A stretch of DNA of 6,433 bases. It comes from Nitrosomonadaceae bacterium. Its GTDB lineage: Bacteria > Pseudomonadota > Gammaproteobacteria > Burkholderiales > Nitrosomonadaceae. The notes below the pieces were generated by a model that ran no database searches, was not told the DNA's origin, and worked only from the letters and a program-made list of their open reading frames with translations. This document shows positions 1 to 6,433 of the stretch, one piece after another. The translations under genes were made by a program, and so were the position numbers. The stretch spans positions 1-6,433 of the forward strand of contig CAKKRO010000052.1 of NCBI GenBank assembly GCA_919902625.1, given 5' to 3'. Every line of letters begins with the position of its first letter. Positions within the stretch are counted from its first letter, which is position 1.

Positions 1-350
1 AACGTGAATTCTTCCTGTTGCGGCGGCAAGGTCAGGGTGTAATGTTTGAGCGGGACGGACTTGGAACGCGATACAGTATCACTTTTCTGCATTGTAAGCT
101 GCGCGCCCTGAACCCCCGTAATTGTTAAACCGGCATGCAAGCTGAAATCAAGCTGGATTGATATTTTCTGATCCCGGTAGTGTTCTGGAACACGGATGTG
201 ATCTTTAACGCGGATTTCAGAAGTATCCGGCGATAGCGTAATTTCCATCTGATGATGCAATATCTGGTTGCTCCCAAATACGCTCAGGCTATAGAGCATG
301 CAGCCGATGATGACGCTCCATGTCACACTCAATTTTATTAATTTAGGCAT
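1..350 (-). CDS. Exported protein, N-terminal fragment, possibly M1-type metallopeptidase
   Basis: This minus-strand frame is open from ATG at 350-348 to the window edge: 116 complete codons, 3' end missing. Residues 1-28 look like an export signal: basic start (MPKLIK), hydrophobic stretch, then VFGSNQ as a likely cleavage area. An IIGC motif ending at Cys17 also fits a lipobox, so a lipoprotein is possible. The mature part starts HHQMEITLSPDTSEIRVKDH and continues with beta-strand-like segments, including FSLHAGLTITGV and PLKHYTLTLPP. This pattern resembles, from memory, the N-terminal beta domain of M1 aminopeptidase-like proteins. The zinc motif (HExxH) would lie outside the window, so catalysis cannot be confirmed. 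A second in-frame ATG at 389-387 would add 13 residues. Neither start has a clear Shine-Dalgarno sequence; 350 was chosen because it gives the more compact signal peptide. The gene is divergent from the propeller gene at 469. The existence of the gene is well supported; the family is tentative. Confidence 0.6.
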   Translation of the reverse strand, partial: MPKLIKLSVTWSVIIGCMLYSLSVFGSNQILHHQMEITLSPDTSEIRVKDHIRVPEHYRDQKISIQLDFSLHAGLTITGVQGAQLTMQKSDTVSRSKSVPLKHYTLTLPPQQEEFT

Positions 351-468
351 TCTGTTTAACCGGTTTGATAGTTGATTTGTTCGACCCATTCTATAACACA
401 ACGTGTTTACTTTCCTTTTAGAGCTATGTTTAAATGTTTTCCCTTTAGCGACCAGGTTTGCACATTCA

Positions 469-1584
469 ATGAAAAACTTTATATCAATAGCTTTCTCCAA
501 GAAATTATCATTCTCAGTCAATAAATTAGCATTCATACTGGCTTCCGCTCTGTTTGCGGTGACCCCTGCCAGCGCGGCAGGTTTTATTACCGGCGAACAT
601 CAGTTTTCCGATAAGGAAAAAAGGGTCGGCGAAGCTTATTATCGTGCGGATATGCAGTGGATGGCTTATCAGGCGGAAGTATCCGATGAGAATCCTTTTT
701 ATCAGATTTATCTGAAAAACCTCGCCAGCGGGAAAGTACAGCAAGTGTCCCCAGGCACTGGCAAAACGACTTGTTCGTGGGTACACCCTTCCCAGGAAAA
801 AGTGCTGTTTTCATCCACGCACGAAGACCCGGATGCAAAAGCCAAGATGACGGATGAGATTGAACGCAGAAAATCCGGTGAGCAGAAATCTTATGCTTGG
901 GATTACGATGAGTTTTATGATATCTACGAGACTGATTTTGAAGGCAGAAAAATCAGGAATCTCACGAATACTCTGGGATATGATGCGGAAGCCTCCTGGT
1001 CGCCCGATGGCAAACTGATCGCTTTCGCTTCCAATCGCAGAGCCTACACCGAAGCATTGTCCGGCGAAGAGGCCACGCTTTTCAAAATCAATCCATCGGC
1101 TTTGATCGATATTTATATCATGGATGCCGATGGCTCCAACGTGAAACGATTGACGCACACGAAAAGCTATGACGGCGGCCCATTCTTCAGCCCGGATGGA
1201 AAAAGGATCGTCTGGCGCCGTTTCTCGGAGAATGGCCGGGAAGCGGAAATCTTCACCATGAACATTGATGGCACCGGCCAGAAACAAATCACGCGACTCA
1301 ATATGATGTCCTGGGCGCCTTTTTATCATCCTTCCGGAAAATACATCATTTTCTCAACGAATGTACAGGGACACCGGAATTTTGAGCTTTATATCGTCGA
1401 TGTGGAAGGTAAAAAAGAGCCTGTGCGAGTTACTGATAAAGAAGGTTTTGATGGATTGCCGGTATTTACGCCCGATGGCAATTATCTGACCTGGACCAGT
1501 GACCGCACACCCGAGAAAAAAGGCCATCTGTTTCATGGCAAGTGGGATCATGAGAAAGCATTGGAGAGTCTTTCGTTAAAGTAA
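469..1584 (+). CDS. Exported TolB-like (PD40/WD40-like) beta-propeller protein
   Basis: Encodes 371 residues from ATG at 469. A signal peptide fits residues 1-36: a long basic N-region, hydrophobic LAFILASALFAV, and an ASA cleavage motif at 34-36, so the product should be periplasmic or outside the cell. The mature part carries repeated propeller blades of the PD40 type seen in TolB. The clearest are SWSPDGK (176-182), FSPDGKR (240-246), YHPSGKY (286-292) and FTPDGNY (333-339), with a degenerate WVHPSQEK near 104 and a first blade near 61, which suggests six blades. After the second blade comes a charged stretch rich in Asp, Glu, Lys and Tyr, roughly residues 112-155. No protease catalytic motif or membrane anchor follows, so a binding or scaffold role is more likely than an enzyme. 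It is not TolB itself: no Tol-Pal genes are adjacent and the TolB N-terminal domain is not recognisable. The frame stays open upstream to a GTG at 403, but that 22-residue extension lacks a ribosome site and would spoil the signal peptide. An AGG at 454-456 is the only, weak, candidate ribosome site. The partner is unknown. Confidence 0.85.
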   Translation: MKNFISIAFSKKLSFSVNKLAFILASALFAVTPASAAGFITGEHQFSDKEKRVGEAYYRADMQWMAYQAEVSDENPFYQIYLKNLASGKVQQVSPGTGKTTCSWVHPSQEKVLFSSTHEDPDAKAKMTDEIERRKSGEQKSYAWDYDEFYDIYETDFEGRKIRNLTNTLGYDAEASWSPDGKLIAFASNRRAYTEALSGEEATLFKINPSALIDIYIMDADGSNVKRLTHTKSYDGGPFFSPDGKRIVWRRFSENGREAEIFTMNIDGTGQKQITRLNMMSWAPFYHPSGKYIIFSTNVQGHRNFELYIVDVEGKKEPVRVTDKEGFDGLPVFTPDGNYLTWTSDRTPEKKGHLFHGKWDHEKALESLSLK

Positions 1585-1595
1585 GGCTCTGCTGA

Positions 1596-1639
1596 ATGCG
1601 CTGGTTAAAGGTAAGCTAAAGGCAAATTAGCCAGCGCAT
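1596..1639. terminator. Strong hairpin between convergent genes, possible bidirectional terminator
   Basis: Arms 1596-1608 (ATGCGCTGGTTAA) and 1627-1639 (TTAGCCAGCGCAT) pair over 13 positions with a single T-G wobble, around an 18-nt loop. The hairpin starts 12 nt after the stop of the propeller gene and lies 27 nt beyond the stop of the FimV-like gene, the usual place for a shared terminator of convergent genes. Neither strand has a proper T-run directly after the stem, so it is not a classical intrinsic terminator. It could act with Rho, protect mRNA 3' ends, or be a dispersed repeat. Confidence 0.45.
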
Positions 1640-1665
1640 CCCTGTTATCAGAGAAAACAATAAAG

Positions 1666-2916
1666 TTAATCAAAATCAGATGAATCGGGGAAAAACTTTT
1701 CCTTGCGCTTTTGCTCGTCAAAATAAAGCGATTCATCGGGTTCAAGCCGATGCCCCAAATTCTGAATTTGAGCCCAGAGATCAGGAAATTCTCCCAGTCT
1801 TCTAAAACGGCGGGCATTCTTTCTGAAATCTGCTTTACTGCCTGAAGCGTATAGCAGCTCGAATAAAAGTATCCATCCTGGCACATCAAACCGGTGGATC
1901 GATAATTGCTTCTGCAGGAATTGAACTGCGGCTTCGGGATTACCTTGTTTCACCAGCAATTCTGCATCAGACGCCACCTGGCTGCCGGTATTAGCCAAGC
2001 TCCCTGTCACATCAAGTTTTTTATTATTTTGATTTGAAACAGACGCATCATGATGATCAGTAATATCAGGCGGCAAAGGTAATTCATCCGGCGCATGAGT
2101 GGATTCCGGAAACTTCCTTTGAATCTTGCGGTAGCTCCACATTATTATGATGGCTATCAGAACCGTCAGTAAAATTCCAGCAATCCCTATGATAAAAGAA
2201 ATGGGATTATTTTCAGCCGCAGTCTCAATGGTTTCATCGGGTATCACCGGATTCTCTGGATTCTGTATGCTTGGCTCCTGTATGGCGCTTGGACGATCGA
2301 TTGGTTGTTGATGCGATTCCTGAATTTTTAATGAATACTGGGCATTAATTTCAGCGAATTGTAATTCCAGAGACTCAATTCGTTTTATCAGCATGCTGAA
2401 CTCACGTGAGTCATTTTCAGCAAGCTGCTGGAGTTTAGTAAACAATTGCGCTATCAAATCATGGCTATTCAAGTCGGATTCAACAGCTTCCGGGATTGCC
2501 GTGGATTTGCTCCTGGCCAGGTGATTTATCTTACTTGGCTTCTGTTGCTTAATTGATAATCTTGAATAAGCATCTATCGTCCTTAAATCTGGAATACGAA
2601 TAATTGTTCCGGCAGGCAATGAGCGATAAGCACCTTCAGGAAAATGGCCTGGGTTCGCTCCAATCATTGCACGAATGAGTTTATGACGTGCGGCAGAGTC
2701 TTGAGGGAACATCAGGCGGGCAATCTGCAAGATATCCTCACCGGGCAGAATCTGCCATTGCATCCCTGCGGTTACTGCATTATCAGCGGCGGCAATCGTT
2801 TTTGTATGTGCAATGCTATCTTGCGCTGGAAATGAGACAAATACTTCAGTTGCAACTGAAGTATTTGCTAAACAAACGATCATAACAAAAATTAATTTGC
2901 TGATGAATGCACCCAT
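1666..2916 (-). CDS. Short FimV-like inner-membrane protein with LysM-like domain
   Basis: Encodes 416 residues. In order: a signal peptide (1-22, cleavage likely after SVA); a LysM-like segment (about 52-109) with MQWQILPGEDILQIARLMFP, ANPGHFPEG and LPAGTIIRIP, which is the FimV-type version of the peptidoglycan-binding LysM fold; a coiled coil (about 152-199); a proline-rich linker; a transmembrane helix (about 240-260, SFIIGIAGILLTVLIAIIIMW) followed by basic residues; and a C-terminal cytoplasmic helical part (about 314-399) with a TPR-like pair beginning DAELLVKQGNPEAAVQFLQK. This matches the architecture of FimV/TspA proteins, which link the cell wall to polar type IV pilus or secretion assembly. 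It is much shorter than typical FimV (around 900 residues, from memory), and the usual N-terminal domain and long acidic region are not seen, so calling it fimV would be too strong. It is the second gene of a unit, starting 19 nt after the DUF4124 stop. The only upstream ribosome-site candidate is a weak, distant GGTG, so translation is probably coupled. A perfect 30-bp palindrome lies at codons 17-27. Confidence 0.8.
   Translation of the reverse strand: MGAFISKLIFVMIVCLANTSVATEVFVSFPAQDSIAHTKTIAAADNAVTAGMQWQILPGEDILQIARLMFPQDSAARHKLIRAMIGANPGHFPEGAYRSLPAGTIIRIPDLRTIDAYSRLSIKQQKPSKINHLARSKSTAIPEAVESDLNSHDLIAQLFTKLQQLAENDSREFSMLIKRIESLELQFAEINAQYSLKIQESHQQPIDRPSAIQEPSIQNPENPVIPDETIETAAENNPISFIIGIAGILLTVLIAIIIMWSYRKIQRKFPESTHAPDELPLPPDITDHHDASVSNQNNKKLDVTGSLANTGSQVASDAELLVKQGNPEAAVQFLQKQLSIHRFDVPGWILLFELLYASGSKADFRKNARRFRRLGEFPDLWAQIQNLGHRLEPDESLYFDEQKRKEKFFPDSSDFD
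2838..2867. repeat. Perfect 30-bp palindrome inside the FimV-like coding region
   Basis: The left half, 2838-2852 (CAAATACTTCAGTTG), is exactly reverse-complementary to 2853-2867 with no spacer. The symmetry stops at both ends (A at 2837 against C at 2868). On the coding strand it spans nucleotides 50-79 of the FimV-like gene, across the predicted signal-peptidase site (residues 17-27). As RNA it would form a stem of about 13 bp with a minimal 4-nt loop. It lacks a T-run and is not placed as a terminator. Function unknown. Confidence 0.9.
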
Positions 2917-2935
2917 CTAATTATGGAGCACCGGC

Positions 2936-3388
2936 TTATTTACAAAATGCCGCAATGGCCTTGTTGGCTTCGTCAATTTTTCTCTGGCGCATATCATCAT
3001 CAACATAAACTATTCCACCACTGCCATCAGGAACGGTTAAACGGGGAGAATCAGTATAGATTCTAAGCTGGCCCTGGGCATTAATACATTTCTGCTTGTC
3101 TTCCTGCATCCTTGCTTGCTGTTTGGTTTCCTCTTCCTTCTTTTTCTGCTGACGCTTGTCAAACTCAAGCCTTTCTTCAGCTAAATTATTGGCTCTGCCC
3201 GCTTCACTATTCACCGGTACAGGCGCCGATTTAATATTTAATCTCTGTCCTTCCCTGGCAGCACCCGGTGGAGGCGGCTGATCGGTATATTGTGTTTTTC
3301 CATTTCCATCAACCCATTTATAAATTTGAGCATGGGCAGTGACACTCAACAGCAATATTATTAACCCGGCAAATACAAAATTTCTCAT
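2936..3388 (-). CDS. DUF4124 domain-containing periplasmic protein
   Basis: Encodes 150 residues from ATG at 3388-3386. A GGAG ribosome site (3398-3395 on the minus strand) stands 6 nt ahead of it, which decides the start. A GTG at 3400 would add four residues but overlaps that site. Residues 1-20 form a signal peptide ending in AHA, followed directly by the DUF4124 signature IYKWVDGNGKTQYTDQPPPPG (about 22-42, quoted in two runs: IYKWVDGNGK and TQYTDQPPPPG). A highly charged helical, probably coiled-coil region (about 66-100) is rich in Lys, Glu and Gln. The C-terminal part (about 102-150) has two cysteines, near its start and at the penultimate residue, which could form a disulfide in the periplasm. 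The molecular function of DUF4124 proteins is not established. The gene leads a two-gene unit with the FimV-like gene, suggesting a joint envelope role, and is divergent from guaB; from memory, a DUF4124 gene beside guaBA is common in betaproteobacteria. Confidence 0.88.
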   Translation of the reverse strand: MRNFVFAGLIILLLSVTAHAQIYKWVDGNGKTQYTDQPPPPGAAREGQRLNIKSAPVPVNSEAGRANNLAEERLEFDKRQQKKKEEETKQQARMQEDKQKCINAQGQLRIYTDSPRLTVPDGSGGIVYVDDDMRQRKIDEANKAIAAFCK

Positions 3389-3394
3389 TGCGCG

Positions 3395-3398
3395 CTCC
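3395..3398 (-). promoter_or_regulatory. Ribosome binding site of the DUF4124 gene
   Basis: GGAG on the minus strand, 6 nt before ATG at 3388. It fixes the start at 3388 rather than at the in-frame GTG at 3400, which would place this site inside the coding region. Confidence 0.7.
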
Positions 3399-3527
3399 AC
3401 AAAATAAATGATCTGTAATACATCGGTATCTCATTTACCCAACTTGAAGATTAATCGCATTACACCATAATAATCAGAAATATGCTGCATCAGGATGAAT
3501 TGAGGCGAAATTTGCCGTTGATTTGGC

Positions 3528-3533
3528 TATAAT
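3528..3533 (+). promoter_or_regulatory. Putative guaB promoter -10 box
   Basis: A perfect TATAAT at 3528-3533 predicts a transcription start near 3540 and a short leader of about 18 nt before guaB. No good -35 hexamer stands at 16-18 nt spacing (the 17-nt position reads GCGAAA). TTGAGG at 3500 is too far and TTGCCG at 3512 too near. A TG one base off the extended -10 position (3524-3525) may help. An activator or tolerance of a weak -35 is possible; no PurR-like operator was recognised. Confidence 0.55.
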
Positions 3534-3537
3534 GTCG

Positions 3538-3547
3538 CTTTGCAAAG
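3538..3547. repeat. 10-bp palindrome at the guaB transcript start
   Basis: CTTTGCAAAG is a perfect palindrome covering the predicted transcription start and the first bases of the guaB ribosome site. It could be a small operator or chance; nothing else supports a role. Confidence 0.3.
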
Positions 3548-3549
3548 GA
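3544..3549 (+). promoter_or_regulatory. Ribosome binding site of guaB
   Basis: AAAGGA lies 8 nt before ATG at 3558. It decides the start: a TTG at 3540 in the same frame would put this site inside the coding region and add six residues (MQRIVI) foreign to the usual IMPDH N-terminus. Confidence 0.8.
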
Positions 3550-3557
3550 TTGTTATT

Positions 3558-5021
3558 ATGCAGTTGATTCAAAAAGCGCTCACCTTTGATGATGTCCTCT
3601 TAATTCCGGCTCATTCGACGGTTTTACCGCGTGATGTCAGTCTGGCCACCAAACTAACCCGCACTATTACACTCAATATTCCATTGGTATCGGCTGCCAT
3701 GGACACGGTGACTGAAGCGCCGCTGGCTATTGCCCTGGCTCAGGAAGGCGGTATCGGCATTATTCATAAGAACATGTCAATAGAGGCTCAGGCAGCCCAC
3801 GTGGCACAGGTCAAACGCTTTGAAAGCGGTGTGGTCAAAGACCCCATTACCATCCACCAGAACATGACCGTGCGCGAGGTGCTTGAGTTGATACGCCGGC
3901 ACAAAATATCCGGATTGCCTGTGGTAAATGGCAAGAAAGTGGTCGGTATTGTGACTAACCGGGATCTTCGCTTTGAAACCAATCTCGACCAGACTATCAA
4001 GCACATTATGACGCCCAAGAGCCGGCTGGTAACTGTGAAAGAGGATACTCCTCGCGAAGCCGTATTGGCGCTATTACATAAACATCGATTAGAACGGGTG
4101 CTGGTCGTCAATGATCAATTTGAATTATGCGGTCTGATCACTGTTAAAGATATCACCAAAACCTCTGAACATCCTTTAGCCAGCAAAGACGCACAAGAGC
4201 GTTTACGCGTTGGCGCAGCCATCGGCGTCGGGGAAGGCAGCGAAGAACGTGCCGCTGCCCTGGTTGAAGCCGGTGTCGATGTCATTGTGGTCGATACAGC
4301 GCATGGTCATTCACAGAGCGTGCTGGATCGCATCGCATGGGTCAAAAAGAATCTTCCTTCCGTTCAGGTGATTGGCGGCAATGTGGCAACTGCTGCGGCT
4401 GCCAGAGCCATGGTGGATAATGGCGTTGATGCCGTCAAAATAGGCATCGGCCCTGGTTCGATCTGTACCACGCGTATTGTTGCCGGTGTGGGTATCCCGC
4501 AAATCACTGCTATTCACAACGTATCCGAGGCCCTAAAAGGCAGCGGCATACCGACCATTGCCGATGGCGGCATTCGCTACTCAGGCGATATTGCAAAAGC
4601 CTTAGCGGCGGGCGCAGATCTTGTGATGCTGGGTGGTTTATTTGCTGGCACAGCCGAGGCGCCTGGGGAAATTGAATTATATCAAGGCCGCTCCTATAAA
4701 AGTTATCGTGGCATGGGTTCGCTTTCAGCCATGCAGCAAGGCTCCAGCGATCGTTATTTCCAGGATAAAGAGCAAAAAAATAATGACAAGCTGGTGCCTG
4801 AAGGGGTGGAAGGCCGTGTTCCCTTTAAAGGCAACGTTTCTGCGGTTATCCACCAACTCATGGGGGGCGTGCGTTCGAGCATGGGTTATCTGGGTTGTGA
4901 AACGATTGCAGCGATGCACGACAGAGCAGAGTTTGTTGAGATCACTTCTGCCGGTATCCGTGAATCTCACGTGCATGATGTCCAGATCACCAAAGAAGCT
5001 CCCAACTATCACGTCAAATAA
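3558..5021 (+). CDS. guaB: Inosine-5'-monophosphate dehydrogenase
   Basis: Encodes 487 residues, the usual bacterial length (E. coli GuaB is 488). The enzyme oxidises IMP to XMP with NAD+, the first and rate-limiting step of GMP synthesis, in the cytoplasm as a tetramer or octamer. The protein begins with the family's N-terminus (ALTFDDVLLIPAHS). The catalytic TIM barrel is interrupted at about residues 92-205 by two CBS domains, the usual nucleotide-sensing regulatory module. Visible key elements are DTAHGHS (246-252), the loop GPGSICTT with catalytic Cys303, the phosphate-binding DGGIR (336-340), YRGMGS, and the mobile flap with the Arg399-Tyr400 pair in DRYFQ. All are intact. Start chosen from the AAAGGA ribosome site. 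guaA follows after 12 nt, forming the classical guaBA operon. No frameshift or odd insertion. Confidence 0.98.
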   Translation: MQLIQKALTFDDVLLIPAHSTVLPRDVSLATKLTRTITLNIPLVSAAMDTVTEAPLAIALAQEGGIGIIHKNMSIEAQAAHVAQVKRFESGVVKDPITIHQNMTVREVLELIRRHKISGLPVVNGKKVVGIVTNRDLRFETNLDQTIKHIMTPKSRLVTVKEDTPREAVLALLHKHRLERVLVVNDQFELCGLITVKDITKTSEHPLASKDAQERLRVGAAIGVGEGSEERAAALVEAGVDVIVVDTAHGHSQSVLDRIAWVKKNLPSVQVIGGNVATAAAARAMVDNGVDAVKIGIGPGSICTTRIVAGVGIPQITAIHNVSEALKGSGIPTIADGGIRYSGDIAKALAAGADLVMLGGLFAGTAEAPGEIELYQGRSYKSYRGMGSLSAMQQGSSDRYFQDKEQKNNDKLVPEGVEGRVPFKGNVSAVIHQLMGGVRSSMGYLGCETIAAMHDRAEFVEITSAGIRESHVHDVQITKEAPNYHVK

Positions 5022-5033
5022 GATTTAACCTCA

Positions 5034-6433
5034 ATGCATCAGAAAATTCTCATTCTGGATTTTGGCTCCCAGTACACGCAACTAATTGCCAGGCGTATTC
5101 GTGAAACGAATGTTTATTGCGAATTGCATCCTTATGATGTCAGTCCGGAATTCATCAAAACCTTTGCTCCCAAAGGCATCATACTTTCCGGCGGCCCCGC
5201 CTCGGTCACTGAAGATGAAACGCCACGCGCACCGCAAATCGTATTTGAACTCAAGGTACCGGTACTGGGTATCTGTTACGGTATGCAAACCATGGCGGCG
5301 CAATTGGGCGGCACCGTTGAGAATGCGGTTGTACGCGAATTTGGCTATGCAGAGATACAAACGGCTCAAGAAGGTGCTTTATTTCAGGAAATTAAAGACC
5401 GCACCAACGCAGACGGGGACAACGTTCTGGATGTCTGGATGAGTCATGGCGATAAAGTTGTCGCTCTGCCTGCCGGATTTCAAGTGATGGCCCATAATGC
5501 AGCCACAGCAATTGCCGCTATGGCTGATGATCGGCGTCAATTTTATGGCATTCAATTTCACCCTGAAGTCACGCACACGCTTCAAGGCAAAGCCATTATC
5601 GACCGGTTTGCACATGACATCTGCGGCATTGGGCATGACTGGAATATGCCCGGCTATGTGGATGAAGCGATTGGCAGAATCCGCGCAACCGTTGGAAATG
5701 ACCGTGTCATTCTGGGATTATCCGGCGGCGTGGATTCCTCAGTAGCCGCTGCATTGATCCACCGCGCCATTGGCGATCAGCTCACTTGTGTCTTTGTGGA
5801 TAATGGTCTGCTGCGCGCTAATGAAGCCAAACAGGTAATGGAAACTTTTGCCAGCAACCTGACCGTTAAAGTGATCCATGTTGATGCCAGCCGTGATTTC
5901 TATCGGCACCTGCAAGGCATTGCAGATCCCGAGGCCAAACGTCGCATTATTGGACGTGAATTTGTTGAAGTATTTCAACGTGAATCTGCAAAAATCAGTG
6001 ACGCCAAATGGCTTGCTCAAGGCACCATTTATCCCGATGTCATTGAATCCGCCGGCGGAAAAACCAAAAAAGCCCATACGATCAAATCCCATCATAATGT
6101 GGGTGGCTTGCCGGAAACACTGCACCTTAAATTACTCGAGCCATTACGTGAGTTATTTAAGGATGAAGTGCGTGAATTAGGACTGGCGCTCGGCTTGCCG
6201 CGTGAAATGGTATTCCGCCATCCATTCCCCGGACCCGGTTTAGGGGTACGTATCCTGGGTGAAGTCAAATATGAATATGCCGAGCTATTAAGGCAGGCGG
6301 ATCAAATCTTTATCGAAGAATTACAACGTTCCGGCTGGTATGAAAAGACATCTCAGGCATTTGCGGTCTTTCTGCCCGTCAAATCAGTCGGCGTGATGGG
6401 TGATGGCCGCACCTATGAATACGTCATCGCCCT
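5034..6433 (+). CDS. guaA: GMP synthase (glutamine-hydrolysing), 3' end cut by window edge
   Basis: The frame is open from ATG at 5034 to the edge: 466 complete codons, so roughly 45-60 C-terminal residues are missing against a usual 510-525. The enzyme converts XMP to GMP using ATP and glutamine. The N-terminal class I glutamine amidotransferase domain (about 1-190) has the triad Cys81 (GICYGMQ), His176 and Glu178 (FHPEVTHT). The ATP pyrophosphatase domain follows, with the P-loop SGGVDSS at 230-236 and conserved DNGLLR, GTIYPDVIES and KSHHNVGGLP. The C-terminal dimerisation domain starts around RHPFPGPGLGVR. All motifs are intact and the frame is unbroken. No Shine-Dalgarno sequence is seen in the 12 nt after the guaB stop, so translation is probably coupled to guaB. 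The start is supported by the typical N-terminus MHQKILILDFGSQYTQLIAR. Confidence 0.98.
   Translation, partial: MHQKILILDFGSQYTQLIARRIRETNVYCELHPYDVSPEFIKTFAPKGIILSGGPASVTEDETPRAPQIVFELKVPVLGICYGMQTMAAQLGGTVENAVVREFGYAEIQTAQEGALFQEIKDRTNADGDNVLDVWMSHGDKVVALPAGFQVMAHNAATAIAAMADDRRQFYGIQFHPEVTHTLQGKAIIDRFAHDICGIGHDWNMPGYVDEAIGRIRATVGNDRVILGLSGGVDSSVAAALIHRAIGDQLTCVFVDNGLLRANEAKQVMETFASNLTVKVIHVDASRDFYRHLQGIADPEAKRRIIGREFVEVFQRESAKISDAKWLAQGTIYPDVIESAGGKTKKAHTIKSHHNVGGLPETLHLKLLEPLRELFKDEVRELGLALGLPREMVFRHPFPGPGLGVRILGEVKYEYAELLRQADQIFIEELQRSGWYEKTSQAFAVFLPVKSVGVMGDGRTYEYVIA

Noticed and set aside
358..365. AACCGGTT palindrome in the divergent intergenic region
   Set aside because: Eight bases is short enough to occur by chance in this window, and no second copy was seen nearby.
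364..397. Possible plus-strand promoter: TTGATA (365-370) or TTGATT (372-377) with TATAAC (392-397)
   Set aside because: Spacings of 21 and 14 nt are outside the usual range, so neither pair is supported as a sigma-70 promoter.
403..468. GTG-started upstream extension of the propeller protein
   Set aside because: It has no ribosome site and adds a second hydrophobic stretch before a good signal peptide. ATG at 469 gives a normal exported protein.
811..1329. Long minus-strand open frame of 172 codons opposite the propeller gene
   Set aside because: Shadow of the plus-strand gene, which has a signal peptide and clear propeller repeats. The antisense product shows no recognisable domain.
3401..3527. 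Promoter for the DUF4124 gene on the minus strand
   Set aside because: The best candidate (TTGGGT, 16 nt, TATTAC) matches consensus at only 3 and 4 of 6 positions. A promoter must lie in this region or just upstream, but it cannot be placed from sequence alone.
4633..5028. Plus-strand open frame of 131 codons overlapping the end of guaB
   Set aside because: It lies in another frame of a fully conserved guaB and its product shows no family features.
5086..6180. Several short open frames on both strands inside 5086-6180
   Set aside because: All overlap guaA, whose frame is unbroken and carries every expected catalytic motif.

Overview
The window is a compact chromosomal segment of a Gram-negative bacterium with six protein-coding genes, two of them cut by the window edges. 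Moderate GC content, a DUF4124 periplasmic protein divergent from guaB-guaA, and a FimV/LysM-type protein together suggest a betaproteobacterium, probably a Nitrosomonas-like member of the Nitrosomonadaceae. That assignment is an inference from gene content and protein style and was not tested by any search.

Layout. (1) Bases 1-350, minus strand: the N-terminal part of an exported protein resembling the start of M1-type metallopeptidases. It runs off the left edge. (2) Bases 469-1584, plus strand and divergent from it: an exported TolB-like beta-propeller of 371 residues. (3) Bases 1585-1665: a short convergent intergenic region with a strong 13-bp hairpin. (4) Bases 1666-3388, minus strand: a two-gene unit transcribed right to left, first a DUF4124 periplasmic protein (3388-2936), then a short FimV-like inner-membrane protein with LysM-like, coiled-coil, transmembrane and cytoplasmic helical parts (2916-1666). 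(5) Bases 3389-3557: a divergent regulatory region with a perfect TATAAT box facing guaB. (6) Bases 3558-6433, plus strand: guaB (complete) and guaA (C-terminus cut by the right edge), 12 nt apart.

Functional view. guaB and guaA form the standard GMP branch of purine synthesis: IMP to XMP by GuaB, then XMP to GMP by GuaA. All catalytic motifs that fall in the window are intact. The other four genes encode exported or envelope-anchored proteins with no visible metabolic link to guaBA.

No phage, insertion sequence, CRISPR array, tRNA or rRNA was seen, and no new multi-gene system is evident. The most unusual local signal is a perfect 30-bp palindrome inside the signal-peptide region of the FimV-like gene (2838-2867).
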